Below, piece after piece: positions 42,938 through 51,456 of a DNA stretch of 64,000 nucleotides. How positions within the stretch are numbered: position 1 is the stretch's first letter; each line of letters opens with the position of its first letter. The stretch comes from Thermoguttaceae bacterium (lineage in GTDB: Bacteria > Planctomycetota > Planctomycetia > Pirellulales > Thermoguttaceae): the NCBI GenBank assembly GCA_017407125.1, contig JAFQXE010000003.1, forward strand, positions 96,623 through 160,622, in the 5' to 3' direction. Below the pieces are notes generated by a model. That model made no database searches. It had not been told where the DNA came from and was given only the letters and a program-made list of their open reading frames with translations. The position numbers were made by a program, and so were the translations under genes.

Positions 42938-43720
42938 TCATTTACCGCCGCGGAGCAGCTGATCCATGAACTGTTCGCCTTTAACGCTGATGTCGAAAAT
43001 GATCTTGTTGATGTGGTTCTTCATCAAAGCGAAGAAGATGGACGCCGGAATCGAGAAGATCAACCCGACCATGGTCGTAATAAGAGCCATAGAAATACCT
43101 TTTGCCAACTCAGACGGTTTCGGCGTGCTGGCGGAGTTAGCAATAACGGAGAAGGACGCGACCATACCATCGACCGTACCGAGCAACCCGACTGACGGGG
43201 CGACAGCGGCAATCAAGCCAACGTAGGAAAGCTGATGGTCAAGTTTCATGGATTCGGACGCGATAACGTCTTCCATGGCTTTCTGAGCGGCGTCGCGGCC
43301 TTGCTGCAAACGCGGCAAACCGGCTGCCAGAACCTGAGCCATAAACGATTCGTCATTGGAAACCAGTTCGTAAGCTTCTGAAAAATGCTTTTCCTGAATT
43401 TCCGCGTCAAAGCCTTCGACAATCTCATCTGGCATCAAAACGCTTCGACGCATGGAGAACGAGTACTTGAAGACAAAGGCGATGAACAGGAACGAAATGA
43501 CGCCGAACGCGATGCAGTATTTCCAACCCAAAGCCTGATACAGCCAGACGAGGAAGTTTTCCTTTTTCGGAGCGGGCGCATCGTCAGCCGCATCGTCGGC
43601 AGCGACGGCAACGTTCGCAACGCTAGTAGCTACAACAGTAACAGAACCAGCATAAAGGGCAAGAAGAAGAGCGGAAATCAATAACGCTCCCAGCGATCCG
43701 CAAGTTAAACATCTAAACAT
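42938..43720 (-). CDS. MotA/TolQ/ExbB-type proton channel protein
   Basis: 260 residues. An N-terminal signal-like hydrophobic segment (about 10-40) precedes the usual three helices: one at about 66-88, and two C-terminal ones (about 165-220) with the block YVGLIAAVAPSVGLLGTVDG and ISMALITTMVGLIFSIPASIFF. First gene of the ExbB-ExbD-ExbD operon; GGAGG stands 10 bases before the ATG. Confidence 0.93.
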   Translation of the reverse strand: MFRCLTCGSLGALLISALLLALYAGSVTVVATSVANVAVAADDAADDAPAPKKENFLVWLYQALGWKYCIAFGVISFLFIAFVFKYSFSMRRSVLMPDEIVEGFDAEIQEKHFSEAYELVSNDESFMAQVLAAGLPRLQQGRDAAQKAMEDVIASESMKLDHQLSYVGLIAAVAPSVGLLGTVDGMVASFSVIANSASTPKPSELAKGISMALITTMVGLIFSIPASIFFALMKNHINKIIFDISVKGEQFMDQLLRGGK

Positions 43721-44089
43721 GACGGTGAATCCTCCGAAAATCTAAATTGTGTTAATAGGGGAGTCCCTAATACAGGAATATTATTTGGCGAAACTGAAAA
43801 GCCCGTTTGAGGTTTACGGGAATGCCAAGGGGGAAACGCCTGAATAATATTGTCTCTTAAAAATACGTTTTATTCTTACGAATAATCAAACGGTGTTTTT
43901 TACAGGAAAAATATTTTGGCTTCCCCCAAGCGTCAGCCGAAACTTTTCAACAATACTTTATTTATTTTACTCTATTTCCCATTTTAACAAAGGGGGGTTA
44001 GCGTTCTTTTTTCAAAAAAATCGTTTTTTTATGAAAATGAACCTGCTTTTTTACAACAGCGGGATATGTCCCGACTGCTCTGCCAAAGA
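43721..44089. other. ExbB leader region and Hsp70 3' flank
   Basis: The ExbB side holds a structured candidate leader at 43777-43851. The rest (43852-44089) is AT-rich with A/T tracts and no gene; the Hsp70 gene ends at 44090. Confidence 0.5.
43777..43851 (-). ncRNA. Candidate structured 5' leader of the ExbB operon
   Basis: AATATTATTTGGCG (43777-43790) is complementary to CGCCTGAATAATATT (43837-43851) and encloses a second stem CCCGT/ACGGG (43802-43806, 43816-43820). On the minus strand this lies 57-131 bases before the exbB ATG. It does not match a riboswitch class known to me. Confidence 0.4.
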
Positions 44090-45625
44090 TTAACAGTAAT
44101 CTGTTGGCGGCTCTTGCGAAATAAACATTCGCCAGCCGTCGAGGTGTTCTTTGGACAGACTGTTTTCTCGAGTGAATTCCGTTTCGATTTGTCTGCCGGC
44201 GACGGAAACGCGGACGCGAAGTCTGCCGCTGGGGTCGTAATCGAACAAAACTTCAATCGGAGAGCCAGGCGGGAGATTTGGCGGAAGCCCGGTAACGGTG
44301 CATTGACCAATATAGGTGCAATCGTCCGGAGAGGAGCTTTCGCCTTCTACAACCTGAACCATAACGGATTTTTGATCCTGCTTGGACGTTTTGAAAATAC
44401 GCCGAGCGGTAATTGGCAGCTGAGTGTTGCGCGGAACGATAATTCCGTTGCGGCGACGCCCGGTTTGCGGGTCTCGACCGATGACGCCCAAACTGTGCGA
44501 GTTTACGTTTCGGATTTGGAACGCGCCGGGGTTGCCCATGTTCTGGTCGAGAATAAGACCCGCGTGCAGCGCGGCTCCCTGTGCGACGGCTTCGTCTGCC
44601 GCGACGCCTGCGTCTGGAACTTTCCCGGAAATCTGCTGAAGCATGGTGCGAATCATCGGCATTCGGGAAGAACCGCCGACCAGCAGAACGCGGTCAATGT
44701 CTTCCCAGCTTAAACCGGACGTTCGCAGCGTCTGTTCCGCCGTGAAACGGGTTCTGTCGACCAAATCCAAAGTTGCCTGTTCGAATTCCTGACGAGTTAC
44801 TTCAATTCGGCTGAATTTGCCTTTGTACTCGCAGTTGATTGTACATTTTTGACGGCTTGTCAGAGTGCGTTTGGCGTCTTCACATTCTCTCCAAAGACGT
44901 CCGCGGGCGACTTCGTCTTCTCGAGGGTCTATAAAATGCTCGCGAACGAAAGCGTCAACCGCCAGGTCCAGCAAACGCTGATCCCAGTCGTATCCGCCAA
45001 GCTGAACGTCGCCGTCTGTTGCCAGAGCAATAAACTGGTTGCTCTCAATACGCATGATGGTAACGTCGAACGTGCCTCCGCCGAGGTCGTAAACCATGAC
45101 GTTGCGAGGCTGATCGTACCCCTGACCGAGAAATCCCTGCTGATATCCGTAGGCGACAGCGGCGGCGGTCGGTTCGTTGATGATGTCCATCACTTCTAAG
45201 CCTGCCATGTACCCGGCGTCTTGAGTTGCCTTTCGGCGAACTTCGTCAAAATAAGCGGGAACGGTAATAACTACTTTTGAAAAGTTCCCGATTTGCGGGA
45301 TGGCGTCTCGACGAAGTTTATTAAGAATGAGGGCTTCGATAACTTCCGGCGGATATTGCTTGTTTTGCAGAACCTTATGAAAGACTTTGTGTCCGATGTC
45401 TCTTTTTGCGCATTCCGCCACAGCCATCGGTTCGATAGCCATTGCCTTGAGAGCTTCTTTCCCGACAATCGCCTCGTTCCCCTCAAACAGAGCGACTGAC
45501 GGAGTTGTTAAATCGCCTTCGGCGTTTACCAGCGTGATCGGCCGACCCATATTGTCTAACTTAGCAATAACGGAATAGGTCGTCCCCAAGTCTATGCCGA
45601 CAGCCGGGATATTTTCCATACTCAT
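44090..45625 (-). CDS. Hsp70 family protein without lid domain
   Basis: 511 residues, about 120 shorter than DnaK. The nucleotide-binding domain is intact: VGIDLGTTYSVIA, NEPTAAAVAYGY, VMVYDLGGGTFDVT, LLVGGSSRMPMI. It is followed by a short beta-sandwich substrate domain (LPITARRIFKTSKQDQ to LRVRVSVAGRQIETEF). The alpha-helical lid and acidic C-terminal tail are absent. ATP-dependent peptide binding is likely but lacks a lid; no dnaJ or grpE nearby. It is probably an accessory Hsp70 rather than the main DnaK. Confidence 0.93.
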   Translation of the reverse strand: MSMENIPAVGIDLGTTYSVIAKLDNMGRPITLVNAEGDLTTPSVALFEGNEAIVGKEALKAMAIEPMAVAECAKRDIGHKVFHKVLQNKQYPPEVIEALILNKLRRDAIPQIGNFSKVVITVPAYFDEVRRKATQDAGYMAGLEVMDIINEPTAAAVAYGYQQGFLGQGYDQPRNVMVYDLGGGTFDVTIMRIESNQFIALATDGDVQLGGYDWDQRLLDLAVDAFVREHFIDPREDEVARGRLWRECEDAKRTLTSRQKCTINCEYKGKFSRIEVTRQEFEQATLDLVDRTRFTAEQTLRTSGLSWEDIDRVLLVGGSSRMPMIRTMLQQISGKVPDAGVAADEAVAQGAALHAGLILDQNMGNPGAFQIRNVNSHSLGVIGRDPQTGRRRNGIIVPRNTQLPITARRIFKTSKQDQKSVMVQVVEGESSSPDDCTYIGQCTVTGLPPNLPPGSPIEVLFDYDPSGRLRVRVSVAGRQIETEFTRENSLSKEHLDGWRMFISQEPPTDYC

Positions 45626-46023
45626 ATTTTTATATACGTCTACGTAAACTAATACAGGCGATTTATAGCGATTATAATCTGATAGTATGCAATTTCACGA
45701 GCTATATGAGCAATTAACGTCAAAACGGAGAACTGATTACAAATGAATAGCTAAAAGGCTAACTGCGAAAACGCCGGCGCAAATTTGTATATTTCCCTTT
45801 CAACATCGGTTTTGCTTCTTGCCTGTTTCTATTATCATACACTAAAATTTTGGCAATTGCAAGTTTTTCGGAAAGAATTTTTAAAAAAATTTAAAAAAAT
45901 CCCTTAAAAACTCTGGAAAAATAGTTTCGAATGAGTTACAATAGAATATATATAACGAGAATTTGGGTTAAAGCCCCTGTCTTGTAAGTTTATGACTCAC
46001 TTAGATTTTTGAAGGAGAAGACA
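45626..46023. other. AT-rich divergent region between Hsp70 and oxidoreductase genes
   Basis: 398 bases, strongly AT-rich with A tracts at 45885-45910. A TATAAT-like box on the minus strand (45671-45676) may serve Hsp70. No gene and no perfect DnaA box seen. Gene direction switches here from mostly minus to mostly plus. Confidence 0.45.
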
Positions 46024-47328
46024 ATGACAAATCGTCGTGATTTTTTGAAGACAGCCGCCGTCGGCGCGGCTGCCGTTAGTACGCTTTCCATAGCGCGCAG
46101 CGCTCACGCTGCTGGGTCTGACATCCTCCGCATCGGTCTGGTTGGCTGCGGCGGACGTGGAAACGGAGCGTTGGCGAACGCGATGGAAGCGGATGAGAAT
46201 ACCGTCGTTACCGCTTTTGGCGACCTGTTCCCGGAAAACGCTATGGGTTCGTTCAATCGATACAAGAACAATCCCCGCTGTAAGGCGACTCAGGACACCG
46301 TTTTCTCCGGTTTCGATAACTACAAAGGCGTTATTGAAAACTGCGACGTTGTCCTTCTGGCAACCTCGCCTCATTACCGTCCGATTCATTTCGCCGCGGC
46401 GGTTGAAGCCGGCAAACACGTCTTCTTTGAAAAGCCCAACGGCGTAGACGCTGCTGGCGTTCGCTCCTTTATCGAAAGCGGCAAGAAAGCGGCAGAAAAA
46501 GGCTTGACCGTTATTTCCGGTCTGTGCTGGCGTTATCACAAAGGCGTTGTCGCCACCATGAATCAGGTTCTCGACGGCTTGATTGGCGACGTTCGCGAAA
46601 TTCAGTGTACGTATCTTACCGGATGTCTTTGGACTCGTCCAAAGCACGACGGCGATACCGAAATGATGTTCCAGAACCGCAACTGGTACAACTTCGCCTG
46701 GCTGTCTGGCGACTACAACCTTGAACAACACGTTCACACGCTCGACAAGGCGTACTGGATTCTCGGCGCTCCGCAATCCGCCTGGGGCTGCGGCGCTCGT
46801 ACGCTCCGCGTTGCTCAGCCGGCTTATGGCGACATCTACGATCAGATGAGCGTTACGTTCGATTATCCCAACGGCGTTAAAGTCCATTCGTATTGCCGTC
46901 AGATCAACGGCTGCTTCAACGAAAACGAATGCCGCATTCTCGGAACTAAAGGTTGCGCCAACGCTTTGGGCAAGAACATTATCGATCTGGAAGGCAAAGT
47001 CATTTGGAAGGCTGACCGAAAAGAAGCCAATTGCAACATGTACGTTGCCGAACACGAAGTCATGTTCGATTCTATCCGCAACGGCAAGGCGAAGAACGAC
47101 GTTGAATACTCCTCCTACAGCACGCTCATGGGCGTTATGGCTCGCGAAGCCTGCTATACCGGACAGTGGCTCGGCTGGGATCAGGTTCTCAACTCCAAGA
47201 AGGTTCTCGCTCCTGCTGAATACACGCCGGAAGCCGTTCCGCCGTGCGCTCCGATTGAAGGCGCGACCTACTCCCCGGTTAAGAACATGTACAACGTTCC
47301 GCTTCCGGGCGTTACGAAGTTTGAATGA
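46024..47328 (+). CDS. Tat-exported Gfo/Idh/MocA oxidoreductase, copy 1
   Basis: 434 residues from ATG 46024 with GAAGGAGA before it. The twin-arginine signal is MTNRRDFLKTAAVGAAAVS, cleaved near SAHA. Rossmann motif RIGLVGCGGRGNGAL, EKP motif FFEKPNGVD, and the C-terminal dehydrogenase/isomerase domain with HVHTLDKAYW. These planctomycetal periplasmic enzymes redox-modify sugars with a tightly bound NAD(P). Very similar to the next gene over its full length. Confidence 0.92.
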   Translation: MTNRRDFLKTAAVGAAAVSTLSIARSAHAAGSDILRIGLVGCGGRGNGALANAMEADENTVVTAFGDLFPENAMGSFNRYKNNPRCKATQDTVFSGFDNYKGVIENCDVVLLATSPHYRPIHFAAAVEAGKHVFFEKPNGVDAAGVRSFIESGKKAAEKGLTVISGLCWRYHKGVVATMNQVLDGLIGDVREIQCTYLTGCLWTRPKHDGDTEMMFQNRNWYNFAWLSGDYNLEQHVHTLDKAYWILGAPQSAWGCGARTLRVAQPAYGDIYDQMSVTFDYPNGVKVHSYCRQINGCFNENECRILGTKGCANALGKNIIDLEGKVIWKADRKEANCNMYVAEHEVMFDSIRNGKAKNDVEYSSYSTLMGVMAREACYTGQWLGWDQVLNSKKVLAPAEYTPEAVPPCAPIEGATYSPVKNMYNVPLPGVTKFE

Positions 47329-47636
47329 GCTTTTAGTCCCTGGCTGCTAAAAAAGCTGCTAGCTGTTAGCTTCTAGTTATTAGCTTGTGCATTTGTAGTT
47401 CTCAGCGTAAATTATTAAAGCCTGAAGCTAAAATAACCAAGCTAGAAGCTAGCGGCTAGAAGCTAAAAGCTGTTTCACAACAATAGGACCCAACTTAGCG
47501 GAAGAGTCTAAATTTTGTTTCAGGGAGTAGAGCTTTTCCTGTTCCCTGAAATCGTTAAACCCTTTTTCTTCCCTCCATTTTATGAAGGGAGGGAAAAGGG
47601 GTTTTTACGAGGTATTTTTAACGAAAGGTTTTTAGA
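47329..47636. repeat. TAGCTNN hairpin element between oxidoreductase paralogs
   Basis: Element 47331-47474: left arm of TAGCTNN units starting at the stop codon, centre with TTGTAGTTCTCAGCG and AAGCCTGAAGCTA, right arm 47439-47474. A second hairpin follows: CCCTTTTTCTTCCCTCC-like against GGAGGGAAAAGGGG (47568-47600). Confidence 0.85.
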
Positions 47637-48941
47637 ATGACAAATCGTCGTGATTTTTTGAAAACCGCGGCTGTCGGCGCTGCCGCCGTTAGTACGCTTT
47701 CCATAGCGCGCAGCGCACATGCGGAAGGCTCTGACATCCTTCGCGTTGGTCTGGTTGGCTGCGGCGGACGCGGTCGAGGCGCTTTGAAAAACTCTCTCGA
47801 TGCGGATCCCAATACGGTCGTTACCGCGTTTGGAGACCTGTTCCCTGAAACCGCTCAGCGAACGTTTGATCAATATAAAAATAATCCCCGCTGCAAGGCG
47901 ACTCAGGATACGGTTTTTTCCGGTTTCGACAGCTACAAAGGCGTCATTGAAAACTGCGACGTTGTGATTCTGGCGACTTCGCCGCATTACCGTCCGATTC
48001 AATTTGCCGCGGCGGTTGAAGCGGGCAAACACGTCTTTTTTGAAAAGCCCAACGGCGTAGACGTCCCCGGCATTCTCTCTTTCCTGGAGACAGGCAAGAA
48101 AGCGGCGGAAAAAGGACTGACCGTCGTTTCCGGTCTGCATTTCCGTTACGACAAACGCATCGTCGAAACCATGAACCGGGTTCTCGACGGCATGATTGGC
48201 GACGTTCGCGAGATTTCGTGTTCCTACTTAACCAATCGTCTGTGGACGCGTCCGCGCCAGCCGCAGGATACCGAAATGATGTTCCAGAACCGCAACTGGT
48301 ACAACTTTACGTGGCTTTCCGGAGACTACAACGTCGAACAGCACGTTCATACGCTCGACAAGGCGAACTGGATTATCGGTCTGCCGCAGTCGGCGTGGGG
48401 CATGGGCGCTCGTTCCGTCCGCGTGGATCAGCCGGCGTACGGCGACATCTACGATCAGATGAGCGTTACGTTCGATTATCCCAACGGCGTGAAAGTACAT
48501 TCGTGCTGCCGTCAGATTAACGGCTGCTTTAACGAAATGCAATGCCGCATTTTGGGAACCAAAGGACACGCCAGCGCGATGGAGTACAGAATCATCGACC
48601 TGAACGGAAACGTTCTTTGGAGCTTTGACAGAAAAGCGCGCGTCAACGACGGGCACCTTGAAGAGCACATCGCCATGTACGATTCGATTCGCAACTCCAA
48701 GGCGACCAACTGCGTAGAGTATTCCTCTTACAGCACGATTATGGCAATTCTCGGACGCGAGGCGTGCTATACCGGTCAGAAGCTTTCCTGGGAACAGATT
48801 CTCAACTCCAAAAAGGTTCTGGCTCCGTCGGCATATACGCCAGACGCCATTCCGCCGTGCGTTCCAATTAAAGGCGTTACATACTCCCCGGTTAAGAACA
48901 TGTACAACGTTCCGCTCCCGGGCTTGACGAAATTTGTATGA
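47637..48941 (+). CDS. Tat-exported Gfo/Idh/MocA oxidoreductase, copy 2
   Basis: 434 residues, same length as copy 1. Identical Tat signal start (MTNRRDFLKTAAVGAAAVS), Rossmann motif RVGLVGCGGRGRGAL, EKP motif FFEKPNGVD. Differences cluster in the substrate domain (for example SGLHFRYDKR against SGLCWRYHKG, and the region after residue 330), suggesting the pair handles different sugars. A repeat element begins at the stop codon. Confidence 0.92.
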   Translation: MTNRRDFLKTAAVGAAAVSTLSIARSAHAEGSDILRVGLVGCGGRGRGALKNSLDADPNTVVTAFGDLFPETAQRTFDQYKNNPRCKATQDTVFSGFDSYKGVIENCDVVILATSPHYRPIQFAAAVEAGKHVFFEKPNGVDVPGILSFLETGKKAAEKGLTVVSGLHFRYDKRIVETMNRVLDGMIGDVREISCSYLTNRLWTRPRQPQDTEMMFQNRNWYNFTWLSGDYNVEQHVHTLDKANWIIGLPQSAWGMGARSVRVDQPAYGDIYDQMSVTFDYPNGVKVHSCCRQINGCFNEMQCRILGTKGHASAMEYRIIDLNGNVLWSFDRKARVNDGHLEEHIAMYDSIRNSKATNCVEYSSYSTIMAILGREACYTGQKLSWEQILNSKKVLAPSAYTPDAIPPCVPIKGVTYSPVKNMYNVPLPGLTKFV

Positions 48942-49061
48942 GCTTTTAGCTATTAGCTCCTAGCTATTAGCTTTGTGATTTTAGCTACAGGCTTTAAAAT
49001 TTTACGTTGAGAACAACCAATACCCAAGCTAATGGCTAGCAGCTAGAAGCTAATAGCTTAC
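48940..49061. repeat. TAGCTNN hairpin element, inverse orientation
   Basis: Left arm TAGCTAT/TAGCTCC units from the oxidoreductase stop codon, centre GATTTTAGCTACAGGC with TTTAAAATTTTACG and GAGAAC, right arm GGCTAGCAGCTAGAAGC-type units to 49061. The centre is the reverse complement of the one at 47.4 kb. Confidence 0.88.
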
Positions 49062-49071
49062 TTAATCCTCA

Positions 49072-50166
49072 ATGGTTACTCAAATTGACCTGTCGATACC
49101 GACGTTTAAGGACGGCGGCGGAGTTCGGGCGTGGACAATCGCTCCGTTCTTCTTCAGCCGCTCCAATCGTCTATTGGCGCCGCTGACGTCTGTGCTGGTA
49201 AATCCGGACAGGTCAATTGCAGAAAGCCATTCTGCATGGTTTCCCGTCACGCTCGTTGGACCGACTCATACCGGGAAGATAGGCTGGATTTCAGGCGTCT
49301 ACTGGACGTGGGTTCGCAGCCATCCGCGATTAAAGTCGCTCTATATTACCGCGCCGGACTTCTACCGGGACTTTCGCAACGCTCAGCTGACCCGAACGTT
49401 TTCCGACTTCGAGGAGCGATTTCGCGCCCTGCGCTTTCTGGCGATTACGAACATTCAGCAGTTGTTGCAGGAGCCGGACGCACAGGAAGAGCTGGTTTTC
49501 ATTCTCGATACGCTTGCGGAAAAGCAGGTTCCGGTTTTGATGTCCGTGAACGAAGACGAGCAGTCTGAGGGCTGGAACGCGAAGCTGGTCAAGCGAATGC
49601 AAAGCGGCGCACTGATTAAAACGGAGTCGCCGGACGAAGAACTCTGCCGCGCCTACGCTCAAGACGCGCTCAAAAAGCTGCTTCTGCCGCCGGACTACTC
49701 AGATTTTATCGCGTCCTGGGTTGCGTCCAGAGGGCATCTGTCCATAACCGCCGTCAAGGGAGAACTGCTCCGGCTCGACCTGGGCTATCGTCAGGCGCTC
49801 ATGGAACCGGAAACGATCGCCAACGGCATTACGGAATCTCATCTTATTCTTTGGGCGTCTCAGACATCCGCCGACCGAGAGCCGCTGAAAATTCACGACA
49901 TCGCCAAACTGGCGGTCAAAGAGTTTGGAATCACGCTGGCGGACTTGAAAAGCTCGTCCAGACGCAAGACGTCCGTATTAACCCGCGGCGCGGTCGTCTA
50001 TTTAGGACGCAAGCTGGGCAGCTTTACTCTGGAACAGCTGGCGGACTACCTCGGCGGCCGAGATCATTCTACAATAATCCACTCGTTGAGAAACTTTACT
50101 CAGCAGATCGAAACCGACCCTCAGCTCAAAAAGACCGTCATGAAACTGGAACGCGCGCTGGCGTAA
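49072..50166 (+). CDS. Second DnaA-like protein with a degenerate AAA+ site
   Basis: 364 residues. The C-terminal third is a clear DnaA domain IV (272-345): IHDIAKLAVKEFGITLADL, then YLGGRDHSTIIHSLRNF, close to the DnaA-box-binding signature. The AAA+ region is recognisable but altered: Walker A reads GPTHTGKI (63-70; Ile for Ser/Thr), and Walker B FLAITNIQQL has no Asp pair. Box VII reads KLVKRM with Arg175 where the arginine finger sits. No domain I. ATP binding by itself is unlikely; DNA binding at DnaA boxes is likely. The gene is flanked by repeat elements and lies 16 kb from dnaA. Confidence 0.87.
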   Translation: MVTQIDLSIPTFKDGGGVRAWTIAPFFFSRSNRLLAPLTSVLVNPDRSIAESHSAWFPVTLVGPTHTGKIGWISGVYWTWVRSHPRLKSLYITAPDFYRDFRNAQLTRTFSDFEERFRALRFLAITNIQQLLQEPDAQEELVFILDTLAEKQVPVLMSVNEDEQSEGWNAKLVKRMQSGALIKTESPDEELCRAYAQDALKKLLLPPDYSDFIASWVASRGHLSITAVKGELLRLDLGYRQALMEPETIANGITESHLILWASQTSADREPLKIHDIAKLAVKEFGITLADLKSSSRRKTSVLTRGAVVYLGRKLGSFTLEQLADYLGGRDHSTIIHSLRNFTQQIETDPQLKKTVMKLERALA

Positions 50167-50549
50167 TTCGCGTGGGAACACAAATATATATTTTGGGTCA
50201 GACAGTCCGTTCACGGATTTTACGGATTAGACGGATATTCACCGATTGGTTATCCAGATTCTTTCGTTGCTATATACTCGATAATTATCGGCTAAAAAAA
50301 TTAATATAAAATTTAATATAAAAAATCCTTGCTCTTAGATATTGACGCTCGAATTAAGAAAAAACAATCGGCGTAAATCCGTTTAATCCGTGTTTTCCGT
50401 GTGGGACCATAGCTAAATAGACCATATTCAATTCTCAGACGACAGCTAGGCGGCCCTCAGAAGCCAGCCAGACGGATGAACAAAAAAAGAGATTGACAAA
50501 TCGAGTTTGTCAATCTCTTTGGGGTTAATCGTTATGTCGCCTGATAATC
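50167..50549. repeat. AATCCGT-type repeats and csrA terminator region
   Basis: A region at 50203-50252 repeats CCGTTCACGGATTTTACGG with CGGATTAGACGGATA units; 50374-50402 holds AATCCGTTTAATCCGTG. The first is the inverse of a stretch at 53491-53545. The csrA terminator ends the region. No gene seen. Confidence 0.7.
50482..50520 (-). terminator. Intrinsic terminator of csrA
   Basis: Perfect 15-bp stem, AAAGAGATTGACAAA (50486-50500) with its complement at 50506-50520, 5-nt loop; the minus strand continues with a T run. Confidence 0.9.
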
Positions 50550-50747
50550 TCAGCCGGCTTCTCGGCGGGTGAACGGCGTGGTTTCGATTTCGAATTCCTT
50601 GTTGGCGAGTTCGCCGCGAAGGACGTGGACGTTGGCGGGAGCGTCGATGCCGATGCGGACGCGATCTTTATTGACCCGGACAACGGTGATTTTAATGTCG
50701 TCTCCCAGACAAATTGTTTCTGATTCTTTTCTTGACAAAACAAGCAT
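50550..50747 (-). CDS. csrA: Carbon storage regulator CsrA
   Basis: 65 residues from ATG 50747 with AGGAGGAA before it. A dimeric RNA-binding regulator that recognises GGA in mRNA leaders. The family start MLVLSRKESETICLGDD and the RNA-binding VRIGIDAPANVHVLRGE (Arg near the C-terminal strand) are present. Upstream 55 bases away lies a small gene on the same strand; no flagellar genes or fliW are near. Confidence 0.97.
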   Translation of the reverse strand: MLVLSRKESETICLGDDIKITVVRVNKDRVRIGIDAPANVHVLRGELANKEFEIETTPFTRREAG

Positions 50748-50802
50748 CAGAGTTCCTCCTGATAATAAAAAAATTTCTGTTTGGTTTGGTTTCCGAAACG
50801 GG

Positions 50803-51126
50803 TTACGCTTCAACGTCTTGAGCGCTGAAACGTTCTATAAATTCATCAACTGGCGAACTGATCAGGACGGCGACGTCCATACATTCTCCAGACGGATTGT
50901 AAAACAATATGCGATTGGAATTCGCTTCCCAGATAGCCATGAATTTCACCATTCTGGGACCGTGCAGACAAAAACTCATCGCGCACGGTTTGCCGCGGCG
51001 CCGTAAAACCCGTTCGGTCAACGGAAAGGCGCCAAGTTTGAGGAGATTCTGTTCGCAAAGTTTGGTATTTACAAAGTCTGTCAGTTCCGCTAGCGTGTCC
51101 AAACGGACGCTGCTGCATTGATTCAT
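50803..51126 (-). CDS. Small conserved-looking protein upstream of csrA
   Basis: 107 residues from ATG 51126, chosen for the AAGGAGAA site 5 bases before. It has no signal or membrane segment. A mid-protein segment PCAMSFCLHGPRMVKFMAIW and ILFYNPSGECMD suggest an alpha/beta fold. Its position in one operon with csrA, where FliW often stands in other bacteria, suggests a regulatory link, but it does not resemble FliW. Confidence 0.7.
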   Translation of the reverse strand: MNQCSSVRLDTLAELTDFVNTKLCEQNLLKLGAFPLTERVLRRRGKPCAMSFCLHGPRMVKFMAIWEANSNRILFYNPSGECMDVAVLISSPVDEFIERFSAQDVEA

Positions 51127-51239
51127 ATAATTCTCCTTTACAACGCGGTTGACAATCAAAGCTATCGGACAAAAAATAACGCTTTTATTATCGCGCCCAA
51201 ATAAAAGACGGATACGCCGCTCATGCCGATTTGACGGTC

Positions 51240-51299
51240 TGTTCCGATTATGAGAGTCAAAAGGAATAATCTTCCCCCGTCCTTGTTGAAATCGGAACA
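51240..51299. promoter_or_regulatory. Separated 10-bp inverted repeat overlapping the rsmA promoter
   Basis: TGTTCCGATT (51240-51249) and AATCGGAACA (51290-51299) are perfectly inverted, 40 bases apart; the second half lies between the -35 and -10 boxes. Possible operator with looping. Confidence 0.5.
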
Positions 51300-51310
51300 A
51301 TCGTTATAAT
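51283..51310 (+). promoter_or_regulatory. Promoter of rsmA
   Basis: TTGTTG (51283-51288), 16-bp spacer, perfect TATAAT (51305-51310). The transcript leader would contain the whole TAGCTNN hairpin. Confidence 0.6.
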
Positions 51311-51313
51311 TGG

Positions 51314-51432
51314 AAGTTGCTAGCTATTAGCTGCTAGCCATTAGCTTGGAAGTTTGTAGTTCTCGGCGTATACGTTAAAGTCAGAAGCTATAATTAAAAA
51401 GCTAATAGCTAGAAGCTAGAAGCTTTTAGCTC
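51314..51432. repeat. TAGCTNN hairpin element in the rsmA leader
   Basis: Left arm units (TAGCTAT TAGCTGC TAGCCAT TAGC), centre TTGTAGTTCTCGGCG with TTAAAGTCAGAAGCTA, right arm AAGCTAATAGCTAGAAGC-type. Same orientation as the 47.4-kb copy. Confidence 0.88.
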
Positions 51433-51456
51433 CCCTCCCCCTAACCCCAACAAACC

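Larger units (their letters stand above)
51127..51456. other. Divergent csrA/rsmA control region
   Basis: Carries the rsmA promoter (51283-51310), a 10-bp inverted repeat around it, and a TAGCTNN hairpin element (51314-51432). TTGACA on the plus strand at 51149 is not followed by a good -10 box. Confidence 0.6.

Noticed and set aside
45997..47055. A 352-codon minus-strand frame, with a similar one at 47580-48140 and 48228-48668
   Set aside because: Antisense shadows of the two oxidoreductase paralogs; their mutual similarity simply mirrors the real genes.
50803..51126. FliW identity for the csrA neighbour
   Set aside because: Too short and lacking the FliW sequence pattern; only the position is suggestive.
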